NCBI GenBank assembly: GCA_965657085.1
Contig: CBFHND010000003.1
Location: 124,001-188,000, forward strand
DNA: 64,000 bases
Reading direction: 5' to 3'
From: CBFHND01 sp965657085
GTDB taxonomy: Bacteria; Pseudomonadota; Alphaproteobacteria; Rhodobacterales; Rhodobacteraceae
This document shows positions 7,672 to 16,226 of the stretch, in pieces. How positions within the stretch are numbered: position 1 is the first letter of the stretch; each line of letters starts with the position of its first letter. The position numbers were made by a program, and so were the translations under genes. The notes beneath the pieces are model-generated. The model saw nothing but the letters and a program-made list of their open reading frames with translations, did no database searches and had not been told where the DNA came from.

Positions 7672-9000
7672 ATGATGTCTTCCACTGCCGCCCTTGCGCA
7701 CATTCCGCATCTGCCTCCGAAACCTCTGGTCGGGCACACGCTTGATCTGCTGCGCGACAGCTACGGCTTGCATCACCGCTCCGCCGCTGCACACGGTCCG
7801 ATCTACAAGATCAAGCTTCTGGGCCAGTGGCGGGTGTCGCTGGGTGGTGCGGATGCGCTCGAATTCATTCTGGGCGACACCACGCACCTGTTTTCAAGCA
7901 CCGATGGCTGGGACATGCTGCACGCGCTGTTTCCCGGCGGGCTGATGCTGCGCGATTTTGAGGATCACCGGGCGCATAGGCGCATCATGCAATCGGCCTT
8001 TCGCAAGCCCGTGATGGATGCCTACCGCACCGGGATGTACGATGCTTTGAACGACCTGGTTGCGGCGTGGCCCGCAGGCAAACCCGTTGCCTTTTTTCCC
8101 GCGATCAAGGACCTGACGCTCAAGATGGGGGCATCGGTGTTCATGGGGCTGCCGCCGGACGATCCGCGGGTGCCACAGCTGAACGATGCCTTTCAGGCGG
8201 AAGTGGCGGCATCGCTGGGCCTTGTGCGCAAACCACTGCCATTTACGAAACTGCGTCGCGGCATGGTTGCGCGGCGGCACCTGCTGGAAACCTTTCGCGC
8301 ACTGATCCCTGAACGGCGCTTGGCGGGGGGCGATGATTTCTTTTCGCAGATGTGTCAGGCGGTGGATGAGGACGGCAACAGCTGGACCGAACAGCAGATC
8401 GTCGATCACTTCAACTTCCTGCTGATGGCAGCGCATGACACAACCGCCGCCAGCCTGACCAAGGTGATCTGGGCCTTGACCACCCATCCCGAATGGTATG
8501 CCCGCGTCGAGGCCGAAGTGGACGCCTTGCCGGACGGCGTGCCGGACACGGCGGCATTGGACGCAATGCAGAACACCGATGCGGTGTTCCGCGAATGCCT
8601 GCGCCTGTTGCCGCCTGTGCCGTTCATTCCACGCCGCGCCACGCGGGATTTCGAATGGGAAGGCGTTAACGTGCCTGCGGGAACGTGGGTCAGCGCCACG
8701 CCGGGGCTTGTTCTGGTCTCGCCCGAGCATTGGAGCGACCCCGAGCGCTTTGACCCGGACCGGTTCAGCCCCGACCGCGCAGAAGACCGCAGCCACCGCT
8801 ATGCCTGGGCCCCTTTCGGGGGCGGCGCGCACAAATGCATCGGCCTGCATTTCTCGACCATGCAGGTCAAGCTGTTCGTGGCCCTTCTGATGCGCCGTTT
8901 CAAGGTCACGCTGGATCAATCCGCGCCGGTCCGCTGGATCCGGGTTCCGATACCCCAACCGCGCGGTGGATTGCCGATCCGGCTGAAATTGCGCAACTGA
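7672..9000 (+). CDS. Cytochrome P450
   Basis: A soluble bacterial P450 of 442 residues. The I-helix oxygen-activation motif AHDTTAAS is near 253-260, the ExxR motif is ECLR near 307-310, and the haem-thiolate loop FGGGAHKCIG is near 381-390 with the ligand Cys about 388. All core residues are present, so it should be active as a monooxygenase with external ferredoxin/reductase partners, which are not encoded nearby. The substrate cannot be read from the sequence. Two adjacent ATGs (7672, 7675) can start it. It follows the cyclase gene by 51 bases on the same strand and may be cotranscribed. Confidence 0.93.
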   Translation: MMSSTAALAHIPHLPPKPLVGHTLDLLRDSYGLHHRSAAAHGPIYKIKLLGQWRVSLGGADALEFILGDTTHLFSSTDGWDMLHALFPGGLMLRDFEDHRAHRRIMQSAFRKPVMDAYRTGMYDALNDLVAAWPAGKPVAFFPAIKDLTLKMGASVFMGLPPDDPRVPQLNDAFQAEVAASLGLVRKPLPFTKLRRGMVARRHLLETFRALIPERRLAGGDDFFSQMCQAVDEDGNSWTEQQIVDHFNFLLMAAHDTTAASLTKVIWALTTHPEWYARVEAEVDALPDGVPDTAALDAMQNTDAVFRECLRLLPPVPFIPRRATRDFEWEGVNVPAGTWVSATPGLVLVSPEHWSDPERFDPDRFSPDRAEDRSHRYAWAPFGGGAHKCIGLHFSTMQVKLFVALLMRRFKVTLDQSAPVRWIRVPIPQPRGGLPIRLKLRN

Positions 9001-9160
9001 TCGCCGTTTGGGGGGAAAGTTTGCTGCATTTGCGTCACATGCGCGCGGCGCGGCCTCAAATCCCTAGACTTTGCACCGTGCATGGGTCTAAAGCGCGCGC
9101 AAGCCCGGCGGCGCAGGCCGGGATAACCCGTTGCACGATCCGTTAAATGAAAGACATCTC

Positions 9161-10879
9161 ATGACGACCCAGAATAATCTCGCACCTATTCCCGAACTCT
9201 TTGTTTCCTATGAAAGCGCGCAAAAGCTGAAGGTCGAGGCGGCTGATCTGGTCAGCCACGACCTGACACCCCGTCAGATCTGTGATCTGGAACTGTTGAT
9301 GAACGGCGGCTTCAACCCGCTCAAGGGGTTCCTGTCCGAAGCCGATTACAACAGCGTCGTCGAAACCATGCGCCTGACCACAGGTGAGCTGTGGCCGATG
9401 CCCATCACCCTGGACGTGTCCGAAGATTTCGCAAGCAAGCTCGAGATCGGCCAGGACATCGCCTTGCGCGATCAGGAAGGCGTGATCCTTGCCACCATGA
9501 CCGTCACCGACCGTTGGGAGCCCAACAAGGCGAAGGAGGCCGAAAAGGTCTTTGGCGCCGACGATGACAAGCATCCGGCCGTAAACTACCTGCACAATCA
9601 GGCAGGCAAGATTTACCTCGGTGGTCCGGTCACCGGCATCCAGCAACCCGTGCACTATGATTTCCGCGGCCGCCGCGACACGCCCAACGAATTGCGCGCC
9701 TATTTCCGCAAGATGGGCTGGCGCAAGGTTGTGGCCTTCCAGACGCGCAACCCGCTGCACCGCGCGCACCAGGAACTGACGTTCCGCGCCGCGCGCGAAG
9801 CACAGGCCAACCTTCTGATCCACCCCGTCGTGGGCCTGACCAAGCCGGGCGACGTTGATCACTTTACCCGCGTGCGCTGCTACGAGGCTGTTTTGGACAA
9901 ATACCCGGCATCGACCACCTCGATGTCGCTGCTGAACCTAGCCATGCGCATGGCTGGCCCCCGCGAGGCGGTATGGCATGGCCTGATCCGCAAGAACCAC
10001 GGCTGTACCCACTTCATCGTGGGCCGCGACCACGCAGGCCCCGGTTCGAACTCCAAGGGCGAAGATTTCTATGGCCCCTATGATGCGCAGGACCTGTTCC
10101 GTGAGCACCAGGAAGAAATGGGCATCGAAATGGTCGACTTCAAACACATGGTTTGGGTCTCCGAGCGGGCCCAATACGAAGCCATGGACGAGATCAAGGA
10201 CAAGGATGACGTCACCATCCTGAACATCTCGGGCACCGAACTGCGCCGCCGTCTGGCCGAAGGTCTGGAAATCCCCGAGTGGTTCTCCTTCCCCGAGGTG
10301 GTCAAGGAACTGCGCCGCACCAAGCCGCCGCGCTCGCAGCAGGGCTTTACCGTGTTCTTCACCGGCTTCTCCGGGTCGGGCAAATCCACCATCGCCAACG
10401 CGCTGATGGTCAAGCTGATGGAAATGGGCGGCCGTCCCGTCACCCTTCTGGACGGCGATCTGGTCCGCAAGAACCTCAGCTCGGAGCTGGGCTTTTCCAA
10501 GGAACACCGCGATCTGAACATCCGCCGCATCGGCTATGTCGCCTCCGAGATCACCAAGAACGGTGGCATCGCCATCTGCGCGCCCATCGCGCCCTATGCC
10601 ACGACCCGCCGCGCGGTGCGCGAAGACATCGAAGCCTTTGGTGCCTTTGTCGAAGTGCACGTGGCCACGTCGATCGAGGAATGCGAGAAACGCGACCGCA
10701 AGGGCCTCTACAAGCTGGCGCGCGAAGGCAAGATCAAGGAGTTCACCGGGATTTCGGACCCATACGATGTGCCGGAAACCCCTGAACTGCGCCTTGAAAC
10801 CGAGAACGTCGAAGTCGACAATTGCGCCCATCAGGTTCTACTGAAGCTGGAAAGCATGGGCCTGATCGCGGCTGAATAA
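9161..10879 (+). CDS. sat-cysC: Bifunctional sulfate adenylyltransferase / adenylylsulfate kinase
   Basis: A 572-residue fusion that activates sulfate to APS and then PAPS. The first ~385 residues are the homomeric ATP sulfurylase (PUA-like N-terminus, then QTRNPLHRAHQE near 190-201 and GRDHAGPG near 287-294). The rest is APS kinase with P-loop GFSGSGKST near 400-408, a LLDGDLVRKNL segment and the IRRIGYVASEITKNGG strand. The fused Sat-CysC form replaces the CysDN type in many Rhodobacterales. ATG 9161 is used since an upstream in-frame ATG at 9131 adds only ten residues without family similarity. A terminator follows at 10971. Confidence 0.96.
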   Translation: MTTQNNLAPIPELFVSYESAQKLKVEAADLVSHDLTPRQICDLELLMNGGFNPLKGFLSEADYNSVVETMRLTTGELWPMPITLDVSEDFASKLEIGQDIALRDQEGVILATMTVTDRWEPNKAKEAEKVFGADDDKHPAVNYLHNQAGKIYLGGPVTGIQQPVHYDFRGRRDTPNELRAYFRKMGWRKVVAFQTRNPLHRAHQELTFRAAREAQANLLIHPVVGLTKPGDVDHFTRVRCYEAVLDKYPASTTSMSLLNLAMRMAGPREAVWHGLIRKNHGCTHFIVGRDHAGPGSNSKGEDFYGPYDAQDLFREHQEEMGIEMVDFKHMVWVSERAQYEAMDEIKDKDDVTILNISGTELRRRLAEGLEIPEWFSFPEVVKELRRTKPPRSQQGFTVFFTGFSGSGKSTIANALMVKLMEMGGRPVTLLDGDLVRKNLSSELGFSKEHRDLNIRRIGYVASEITKNGGIAICAPIAPYATTRRAVREDIEAFGAFVEVHVATSIEECEKRDRKGLYKLAREGKIKEFTGISDPYDVPETPELRLETENVEVDNCAHQVLLKLESMGLIAAE

Positions 10880-10970
10880 TCACAGACCATTCAGCCCCTG
10901 TGCGGCAGTCGCCTTTGCATTGCAAAAGCGACGAGAGCATCACCCGGTTGCAAAAAACACTTCCACTCAC

Positions 10971-10998
10971 AGCCCCGCCCTCTGGCGGGGCTGTTGCG
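10971..10998 (+). terminator. Rho-independent terminator of sat-cysC
   Basis: AGCCCCGCC (10971-10979), loop CTCT, then GGCGGGGCT (10984-10992) form a perfect nine-pair stem, followed by GTTGCGTTTTT. It is 92 bases past the stop and before the next gene. Confidence 0.85.
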
Positions 10999-11086
10999 TT
11001 TTTGAAAGCCACAAGCGCGGCGGCAACTTGTTCACGCCCGCTCTTGCCCTACCTCACGTCTATTCGAAGACAGAGAGGTAGCCCCA

Positions 11087-11998
11087 ATGAAACTCACCCG
11101 CCGTCAAACCCTGCTGTCCGGAGCGGCACTGCCACTTGCCGCCGCAGCTCCTTCTGCCAGCCTCGCCGCTGCACATGCCGCCGCCTTGCCCACACATCGC
11201 GATTTCACGCTTGGTGATTTCAAGGTCACCACATTGCTGGTCGGCAGCCGCAGTGTTCCCGACCCTCAAAACATCTTTGGCATGAACGTGGACGCCGAGA
11301 CCTTCAACGAGGTCAGTGCTGCCAACTTCCTGCCCACCGATGCGGCGCAATTCTTCTTTACGCCGACGGTGGTGAACACCGGCTCCGAGGTCATCCTGTT
11401 CGACACCGGATTGAACGCCGCCGGAACATCCGCAGCCTTGAACGCTGCCGGTTATGCGCCTGCGGACGTGACCCACGTGGTCTTGACCCACATGCATGGC
11501 GATCACATCGGTGGCCTGATGGACGATGCCGGGAACGAAACATTTGCGGGTGCCGCCTATGTCACGGGTCAGGTTGAATTCGATGCCTGGGCCAAGGCCG
11601 AAAACGAAGGCTTCGAAGCCAAAGTGCGGCCTCTGGCGGAAAAGTTCAGCTTTATCGGTGGCGGCGACGCGGTTCGGTCGGGCATCACGGCCGTCGAGAG
11701 CTTTGGCCACACACCGGGGCACATGACCTATATGCTGGAAAGCGGCGGCAAGCAGTTGCTGTTGATGGCCGACACCGCCAACCACTTTGTCTGGTCGCTG
11801 GCCTACCCGGATTGGGAAGTGAAGTTCGACATGGACAAGGCCGCAGCAGCAGCCACCCGCAAGCAGCTGATGGGCATGGCCGCAGCGGATCGGTTCCCGC
11901 TGATCGGCTATCACATGCCGTTTCCCGGCATGGGCTTTGTCGAGACCCGCGGCGAAGGCGGTTTCCACTATGTGCCGCACAGCTATCAGCTGATCTGA
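11087..11998 (+). CDS. Tat-exported metallo-beta-lactamase-fold hydrolase
   Basis: The 303-residue protein starts with a twin-arginine leader, TRRQTLLSGAALPLAAAA, ending in an Ala-rich cleavage region near residue 32. The metal site HMHGDHIGG is near residues 134-142, with later ligands in FGHTPGHM and a MADTANH segment. This is the glyoxalase II/lactonase-like branch. Folded export by Tat fits a metal-loaded periplasmic enzyme. The substrate is unknown; lactonase or arylsulfatase-like activity are possible. It is monocistronic, bounded by the sat-cysC terminator upstream and a convergent gene downstream. Confidence 0.87.
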   Translation: MKLTRRQTLLSGAALPLAAAAPSASLAAAHAAALPTHRDFTLGDFKVTTLLVGSRSVPDPQNIFGMNVDAETFNEVSAANFLPTDAAQFFFTPTVVNTGSEVILFDTGLNAAGTSAALNAAGYAPADVTHVVLTHMHGDHIGGLMDDAGNETFAGAAYVTGQVEFDAWAKAENEGFEAKVRPLAEKFSFIGGGDAVRSGITAVESFGHTPGHMTYMLESGGKQLLLMADTANHFVWSLAYPDWEVKFDMDKAAAAATRKQLMGMAAADRFPLIGYHMPFPGMGFVETRGEGGFHYVPHSYQLI

Positions 11999-12041
11999 CA
12001 ACGCAAACGCGGGCGCACCCTGGCGGTGCACCTGCGGACAG

Positions 12042-12884
12042 CTACTGCCCGGCAGCGATCCGGGCGGCGGCTACCTCGTAGTCTGCAAACCCCTCGGCCT
12101 GACGCTTGGCGCGCAACAAGGCGTCGCGCATCTGCGCGTAGCGTGCAGCATCCGCTGACCGAACGGCCTGCACGATCTCGTCTTCGGTCTTGCATACGAT
12201 CAAACCATCCAGATCGAAATATTCCCCCACGTCCGGCGCACCCCAATAGATCGGAACCGTTTCACACAGCAGCGCATCCACCAGCTTTTCGCTGAAATAG
12301 CCCGGCGCGCGGATGTTTTCGATCACCACCGAGAACCGGAACGGGGCCAGCCCTTCCCACTTGTGCTCGAACGGCGCATACCCACGGCCCATCACCTGTG
12401 CGTCCGTATCGCGCGCCACGATGCTGTGGCGCAGCTTGTGCCCCTCCAGATCGCGCCGCCCCGACGCGATCAGCGACACATCGCGCGACTTGGTCAGATC
12501 AAGCGTGGCATAGTCCGGCACCCATGTGCGCGCCGCAGGCAGAAAGCGCGCGTTCGGCACCGCTTTCAGGGTTTGGGGATCGTGAGTAAACACATGCGCA
12601 TAGCGCCGCCAGGTCCACCGCAACACCGCCAGATGCCGCGCATGGATGGCGCGCGGTTCGACCACCATCACGCTGACCGGACACCGCACGCCCCAGCGTC
12701 GGAAATGCATCGACGTCTTTGGATAGATGATCAGATGATCCTGTGGCCCCAGATCGGCGACCGTTCCCCCTTGCAAGCGCGCAGGCTGTCCCAGCGGCCA
12801 GTGCAAATCCGCCAGAGGCATCGGCAGGACCTTTGCCCCGATCCCAATGCCATAAGGCAACACTGCAATCCCGCCATCATTCAT
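12042..12884 (-). CDS. Glycosyltransferase family 10 (fucosyltransferase)-like protein
   Basis: A 280-residue protein whose C-terminal half has the GT10 signature: FRFSVVIENIRAPGYFSEKL (about 182-201) followed by ALLCETVPIYWGAPDVGEYF (about 204-223). In alpha-1,3-fucosyltransferases this region binds GDP-fucose. The N-terminal half is less conserved and probably forms the acceptor domain; there is no membrane anchor. The gene starts inside the last 8 bases of the PhzF-like gene, so it is translationally coupled and is the last gene of the hsp20 operon. Target is probably a surface glycan, an inference from family membership, as no other glycan genes are near. Confidence 0.8.
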   Translation of the reverse strand: MNDGGIAVLPYGIGIGAKVLPMPLADLHWPLGQPARLQGGTVADLGPQDHLIIYPKTSMHFRRWGVRCPVSVMVVEPRAIHARHLAVLRWTWRRYAHVFTHDPQTLKAVPNARFLPAARTWVPDYATLDLTKSRDVSLIASGRRDLEGHKLRHSIVARDTDAQVMGRGYAPFEHKWEGLAPFRFSVVIENIRAPGYFSEKLVDALLCETVPIYWGAPDVGEYFDLDGLIVCKTEDEIVQAVRSADAARYAQMRDALLRAKRQAEGFADYEVAAARIAAGQ

Positions 12885-13752
12885 CAGACAGGTGCACCGT
12901 TCCGGACATCAGGACAAATCCCTTGCCGGCAACCTCAACGCCCGTGATTGCATCCCGTGGGCCGATCACGCGCACCTGCGCCTGTCCCGGGCGCCCCATG
13001 CCATGGCCCTGCTCGGCCACGAACGCCGGCCCGTCAATCAGACCATGCGCCCAGAGGTAGGCCGCCATTGCCCCGGTCGCGGATCCCGTAAACGGGTCTT
13101 CCGCCGGGCTTGGCGGCGCCATGAGCAAACGCGCAAACGTGTCACCCACTTCCGTGGCACCATCCAGAACGCACCAGAACGGCTCCATCACATCGATGTC
13201 GCTGCCCAGCGCATCCGCGTATCGCGCAAGGGCTGTGAGATCGAGGCTGGCCCGTTCCAACGTTGCGCGGTCCTTCAGAACGGTGATGCAAAACGGCAGG
13301 CCCGTGCTCACCACCTGTGGTGCTCCGATGATGTCACTGGCGTCCAGTCCACCGACCGCGGCCACCAGATCGGGCACGACATGCGCCCCGAATTGCGGGG
13401 CCACCTGAGTCATGCGGACGGTTTCACCATCCACATGCACCGGCACGATACCGGCACCTGTCTCCAACGTCAGATCGCCATCGTCGATCATCCCCCGACT
13501 GCGCATGGCAGCCACGGTGGCGACGGTCGGATGCCCGGCAAAGGGAATCTCGCGGCTGGCCAGAAAATAGCGCACCCGCACATCCGCGACGTCCGATGGC
13601 CCCGTGAACGTACATTCCACCAGCGATGTTTCCCGCACATAGGCGGTGCAAGTCTCAACGCTCAGGCCCGCGCCATCGTGCACCACCGCACAACCGTTGC
13701 CGCCAAACGCCCGGTCGGTGAACGCATCGACCCAGTCAAACTCAAAGCTCAT
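12877..13752 (-). CDS. PhzF family isomerase/epimerase-like protein
   Basis: The 291-residue protein has the two-lobed diaminopimelate-epimerase-like fold, recognisable from the FDWVDAFTDRAFGGNGCAVV start and ASREIPFAGHPTVATVAAM near 68-86. The catalytic Glu of PhzF corresponds to E46 in SLVECTF. A second lobe repeat appears as EDPFTGSATGAMAAYLW near 219-235. PhzF isomerises a phenazine precursor, but no other phenazine gene is present, so this is one of the many family members of unknown substrate. Its ATG overlaps the stop of the secreted HExxH gene (ATGA), and it overlaps the GT10-like gene downstream. Confidence 0.88.
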   Translation of the reverse strand: MSFEFDWVDAFTDRAFGGNGCAVVHDGAGLSVETCTAYVRETSLVECTFTGPSDVADVRVRYFLASREIPFAGHPTVATVAAMRSRGMIDDGDLTLETGAGIVPVHVDGETVRMTQVAPQFGAHVVPDLVAAVGGLDASDIIGAPQVVSTGLPFCITVLKDRATLERASLDLTALARYADALGSDIDVMEPFWCVLDGATEVGDTFARLLMAPPSPAEDPFTGSATGAMAAYLWAHGLIDGPAFVAEQGHGMGRPGQAQVRVIGPRDAITGVEVAGKGFVLMSGTVHLSDE

Positions 13753-14633
13753 TCCACCCCCACGTAATCCTTGGCCGCACCGAAATCCCGGCGCACCGTC
13801 TCGAAATCAGCTTCGAACGCTTCGATGCTTTGACCGAAGGCGGCCTGAAACGCCGCCTTGCGATCCCCAAGACGCCCCAATTGCGTGAAATAGTCAAACA
13901 AGGCCGCGTCCCCATGCCGCCCCGCCAACAAGAAAGCCGCAAAGCGCGCAAGCCCATAGGCCTTGCCATCGGCCAGCGCCCCGGTGGTTTGCAGATCATT
14001 CAGGTTCAATCGGCTGCGCCGGGCCGGCGTTTGAAGTTCGAAAAGGGCGACGCCATCCACGGGCGCACCGCGCGTCCTGAAGTGCCGTTCAAAGACTTCT
14101 GCCGTGCCTTCGACCAGCCATGCCGGCCCCAAAAGCCAATCATCCGCGCCGCGCCGGGCCGGACGGTCCTGTGCGAGATCGTATTGCAACTGGTGCACAT
14201 ATTCATGCGCCATGACCGGCCCCGCAAGATCGCGCGCCCGCGCGGCCCATGCCGCATCGAATTGCGCATCTTCCTGCCAGCACAGGGCGACAAAGGTGCG
14301 GTTCGCCACCCCACCGATCCGTGTGCCGGGACAGACGCGCGCTGCCACGAGCGGTGTCTTGCGTGCAGGTTTGCCCAACGCGGCATAAGTCCGAGCCAAC
14401 TGTGTCTTGAGCCCCTGCGCATCGCGGCCAGCGGCCAGCGCATACGGTGCCGCGACCGTCATGTTGAAATTTGCGAGGAAATAGGCCCGGACCCGCACAT
14501 GCGTGTAATGCAAAACGTCGGCTTCTACCGGGTCACGGGTGAAGATCGGCGTTTCCGCCAGCGCGCTGCCCGCCCCGCAAAGGGCCAGCAGCAGCGCGCA
14601 CCTTTTAGTGTACCGGCTGCGGCGCCAGATCAT
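13749..14633 (-). CDS. Secreted HExxH-motif protein, putative zinc peptidase
   Basis: From ATG 14633 this is 294 residues with a classical signal peptide (basic start, CALLLALCGAGSALA, cleavage near residue 26). The motif HEYVH is at 143-147, followed by WLVEGTAEVF (172-181), so the Glu ligand could be E175 or E179, about 30 residues on, as in gluzincin peptidases. Tyr and Trp-rich strands frame it. I cannot assign a named family. A longer frame back to 14813 only reads through the DUF1150 gene in another frame. It overlaps DUF1150 by 29 bases and PhzF by four, so it is part of the hsp20 operon. Confidence 0.68.
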   Translation of the reverse strand: MIWRRSRYTKRCALLLALCGAGSALAETPIFTRDPVEADVLHYTHVRVRAYFLANFNMTVAAPYALAAGRDAQGLKTQLARTYAALGKPARKTPLVAARVCPGTRIGGVANRTFVALCWQEDAQFDAAWAARARDLAGPVMAHEYVHQLQYDLAQDRPARRGADDWLLGPAWLVEGTAEVFERHFRTRGAPVDGVALFELQTPARRSRLNLNDLQTTGALADGKAYGLARFAAFLLAGRHGDAALFDYFTQLGRLGDRKAAFQAAFGQSIEAFEADFETVRRDFGAAKDYVGVE

Positions 14634-14826
14634 GCTGACGTGCCAGCACAAAGGCCATACGGCGGTCGGCCACAAGGGCAAGCTGTGTGCCCTGAGCGTC
14701 ATGCACCGCATAAAGCTGTTCGAGCCCTTCGGCCTGTTCGCGCACTTCCGCGGGCAGGTCCGACACCGAGATCGCCTTGACGTAGACGATGTTGCCCTCG
14801 GGCTTGAAATCAAATGGCGTGTTCAT
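14605..14826 (-). CDS. DUF1150 family small protein
   Basis: A 73-residue protein, with NIVYVKAISVSDLPAEVREQ (12-31) and LALVADRRMAFVLARQHDL (49-67), matching the DUF1150 family. This family is found next to hsp20 in many alphaproteobacteria, just as here: only three bases separate it from the hsp20 stop. Function is unknown; constant linkage suggests a role with the small heat shock protein, which is inference. No signal or membrane segment is visible. Confidence 0.86.
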   Translation of the reverse strand: MNTPFDFKPEGNIVYVKAISVSDLPAEVREQAEGLEQLYAVHDAQGTQLALVADRRMAFVLARQHDLAPQPVH

Positions 14827-14829
14827 CGC

Positions 14830-15243
14830 TTACCCTTTCCTGATGTTGATCGTCTGCACAATCGTTTCGGGCTTGGCCCGGGTCAGATCGACATGCAGCA
14901 GACCGTTTTCCATGATCGCCTCGCCCACCTCAACGCCGTCCGCCAGAACAAACGTCCGTTGGAACTGTCGCGCCGCGATGCCGCGATGCAGGAACACGCG
15001 CCCGTCACTGTCGTCGGATTGCCGTCCCCGGATCACAAGGGTGCGGTCCTCGACCGTGATTGACAGGTCTTCGTCCCGAAAACCGGCCACGGCCAGCGTG
15101 ATGCGATAGGAAAAATCAGAGGTCTGTTCGATGTTGAAGGGCGGATAGCCCTCGTTGCCGGTCTTTGCCGTGCGTTCCAGCAGGCGTTCCAGCTGTTCGA
15201 ACCCCAGCATATGCGGGTGCGACCCCAGCGTCATTTTGGTCAT
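14830..15243 (-). CDS. Small heat shock protein, Hsp20/IbpA family
   Basis: A 137-residue holding chaperone. The N-terminus (LGFEQLERLLERTAKTG) is the IbpA-type leader, then a PPFNIEQTSDFSYRITLAVA start to the alpha-crystallin domain (about 34-125), with GFRDEDLSITVEDRTLVIRG and a final NGLLHVDL strand. The usual C-terminal I-x-I anchor is present as INI near residue 133. It binds unfolding proteins in the cytosol and heads an apparent five-gene operon (hsp20, DUF1150, HExxH protein, PhzF-like, GT10-like). A candidate RpoH promoter lies upstream at 15309-15339. Confidence 0.93.
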   Translation of the reverse strand: MTKMTLGSHPHMLGFEQLERLLERTAKTGNEGYPPFNIEQTSDFSYRITLAVAGFRDEDLSITVEDRTLVIRGRQSDDSDGRVFLHRGIAARQFQRTFVLADGVEVGEAIMENGLLHVDLTRAKPETIVQTINIRKG

Positions 15244-15308
15244 GCGACACGTCCTTATCAGATCAAGCGACAGTCAGGCGCGGCCCCGTTGTGGCAACCG
15301 CTTAACAA

Positions 15309-15339
15309 GAATATGGGAGGAACACGCGCCGTGCACAAG
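15309..15339 (-). promoter_or_regulatory. Candidate RpoH (sigma-32) promoter of hsp20
   Basis: Read on the minus strand there is CTTGTG (15339-15334), 16 bases, then CCCATATTC (15317-15309). This resembles the heat shock consensus CTTGAA...CCCATNT. It would give a leader of about 60 bases before the hsp20 ATG. The -35 differs in two positions and the spacing is at the long end, so this is a prediction only. Confidence 0.45.
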
Positions 15340-15440
15340 GCCATGATCGCCTTACCCGATCAAATGCCACGCAAAATTTCTAGGCGCAGCGCGCGGGCTC
15401 GCCTATATTGATGGTTCCGAAACGACCAAAGAATCGGCAG

Positions 15441-15665
15441 ATGAACGCGCAATCCGACCTGGCCATGAAAACCGATGACGTCCTGCGGGTCGAACTTGAG
15501 GTGTTTCGCCGTGAACATCGTGACCTCGACGAGGCCATTCATGCCCTCGTGGATCGTGGCACGGGTGATCAATTGACCCTGCAACGCCTGAAAAAGCGCA
15601 AGCTGATGTTGAAAGACCGCATTTCCCAGATCGAAGACCGGCTGACCCCCGATATTATCGCCTGA
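15441..15665 (+). CDS. YdcH/DUF465 family small helical protein
   Basis: Using ATG 15441 the protein has 74 residues. The segment EVFRREHRDLDEAIHALVDR followed by LTLQRLKKRKLMLKDRISQI is the YdcH/DUF465 helical hairpin with its conserved EH-x-x-LD and K-x-x-KL-x-LKD elements. Function is unknown. It lies between the divergent hsp20 operon and purE with its own apparent start. A second member of the same family occurs at 63260 on the other strand. Confidence 0.85.
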   Translation: MNAQSDLAMKTDDVLRVELEVFRREHRDLDEAIHALVDRGTGDQLTLQRLKKRKLMLKDRISQIEDRLTPDIIA

Positions 15666-15731
15666 CCGCGCCCGTTGCACCGGATTTCCAGATACGTATA
15701 GTGCGCGCTCACGCGCCAGAAGGCTTTTGTC

Positions 15732-16226
15732 ATGACCAAACTCTCCCCCGCCGTCGGTATTATCATGGGCAGCCAGTCCGATTGGCCCACGATGCGCGAA
15801 GCCGCCGATATGCTGGATGCTCTGGGCATCACTTATGAAAAGCGCATCGTTTCAGCGCACCGCACACCGGACCGGCTGTGGGACTATGGCAAGGCGGCCG
15901 CCGACCGCGGCTTGCAGGTCATTATTGCCGGTGCGGGTGGCGCTGCGCATCTGCCGGGCATGATGGCCTCCAAGACGCGCGTGCCGGTCGTTGGGGTGCC
16001 GGTGCAGACACGTGCCCTGTCGGGGGTCGATTCCCTGTATTCGATCCTGCAAATGCCGCGCGGCTTTCCCGTGGCCACCATGGCCATCGGTGCTGCGGGT
16101 GCCGCCAACGCCGGATTGATGGCGGCGGGCATCCTCGCCTTGCAGGATCCAGACCTTGCCCGGCGCCTCGATGCCTGGCGGGCGGACCTCTCGGCCTCCA
16201 TCCCGGAGGAGCCATCGGATGACTGA
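15732..16226 (+). CDS. purE: N5-carboxyaminoimidazole ribonucleotide mutase
   Basis: The 164-residue class I PurE moves the carboxyl group from N5-CAIR to C4 in purine synthesis. It has the substrate loop GSQSDWPTM (residues 12-20) and the active-site SAHRTPDRLWDY region (44-55), with GAGGAAHLPGMMAS near 72-85. It ends inside the purK start (8-base overlap), so both are cotranslated. Family-typical length and intact motifs make this secure. Confidence 0.97.
   Translation: MTKLSPAVGIIMGSQSDWPTMREAADMLDALGITYEKRIVSAHRTPDRLWDYGKAAADRGLQVIIAGAGGAAHLPGMMASKTRVPVVGVPVQTRALSGVDSLYSILQMPRGFPVATMAIGAAGAANAGLMAAGILALQDPDLARRLDAWRADLSASIPEEPSDD

Noticed and set aside
12877..13752. Phenazine biosynthesis cluster
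   Set aside because: Only a PhzF-like protein is present; this family is broad and no other phenazine genes are near.
15244..15440. ROSE-type RNA thermometer in the hsp20 leader
   Set aside because: The leader of about 60 bases after the candidate promoter has no clear stem covering the ribosome site that I can draw by eye.
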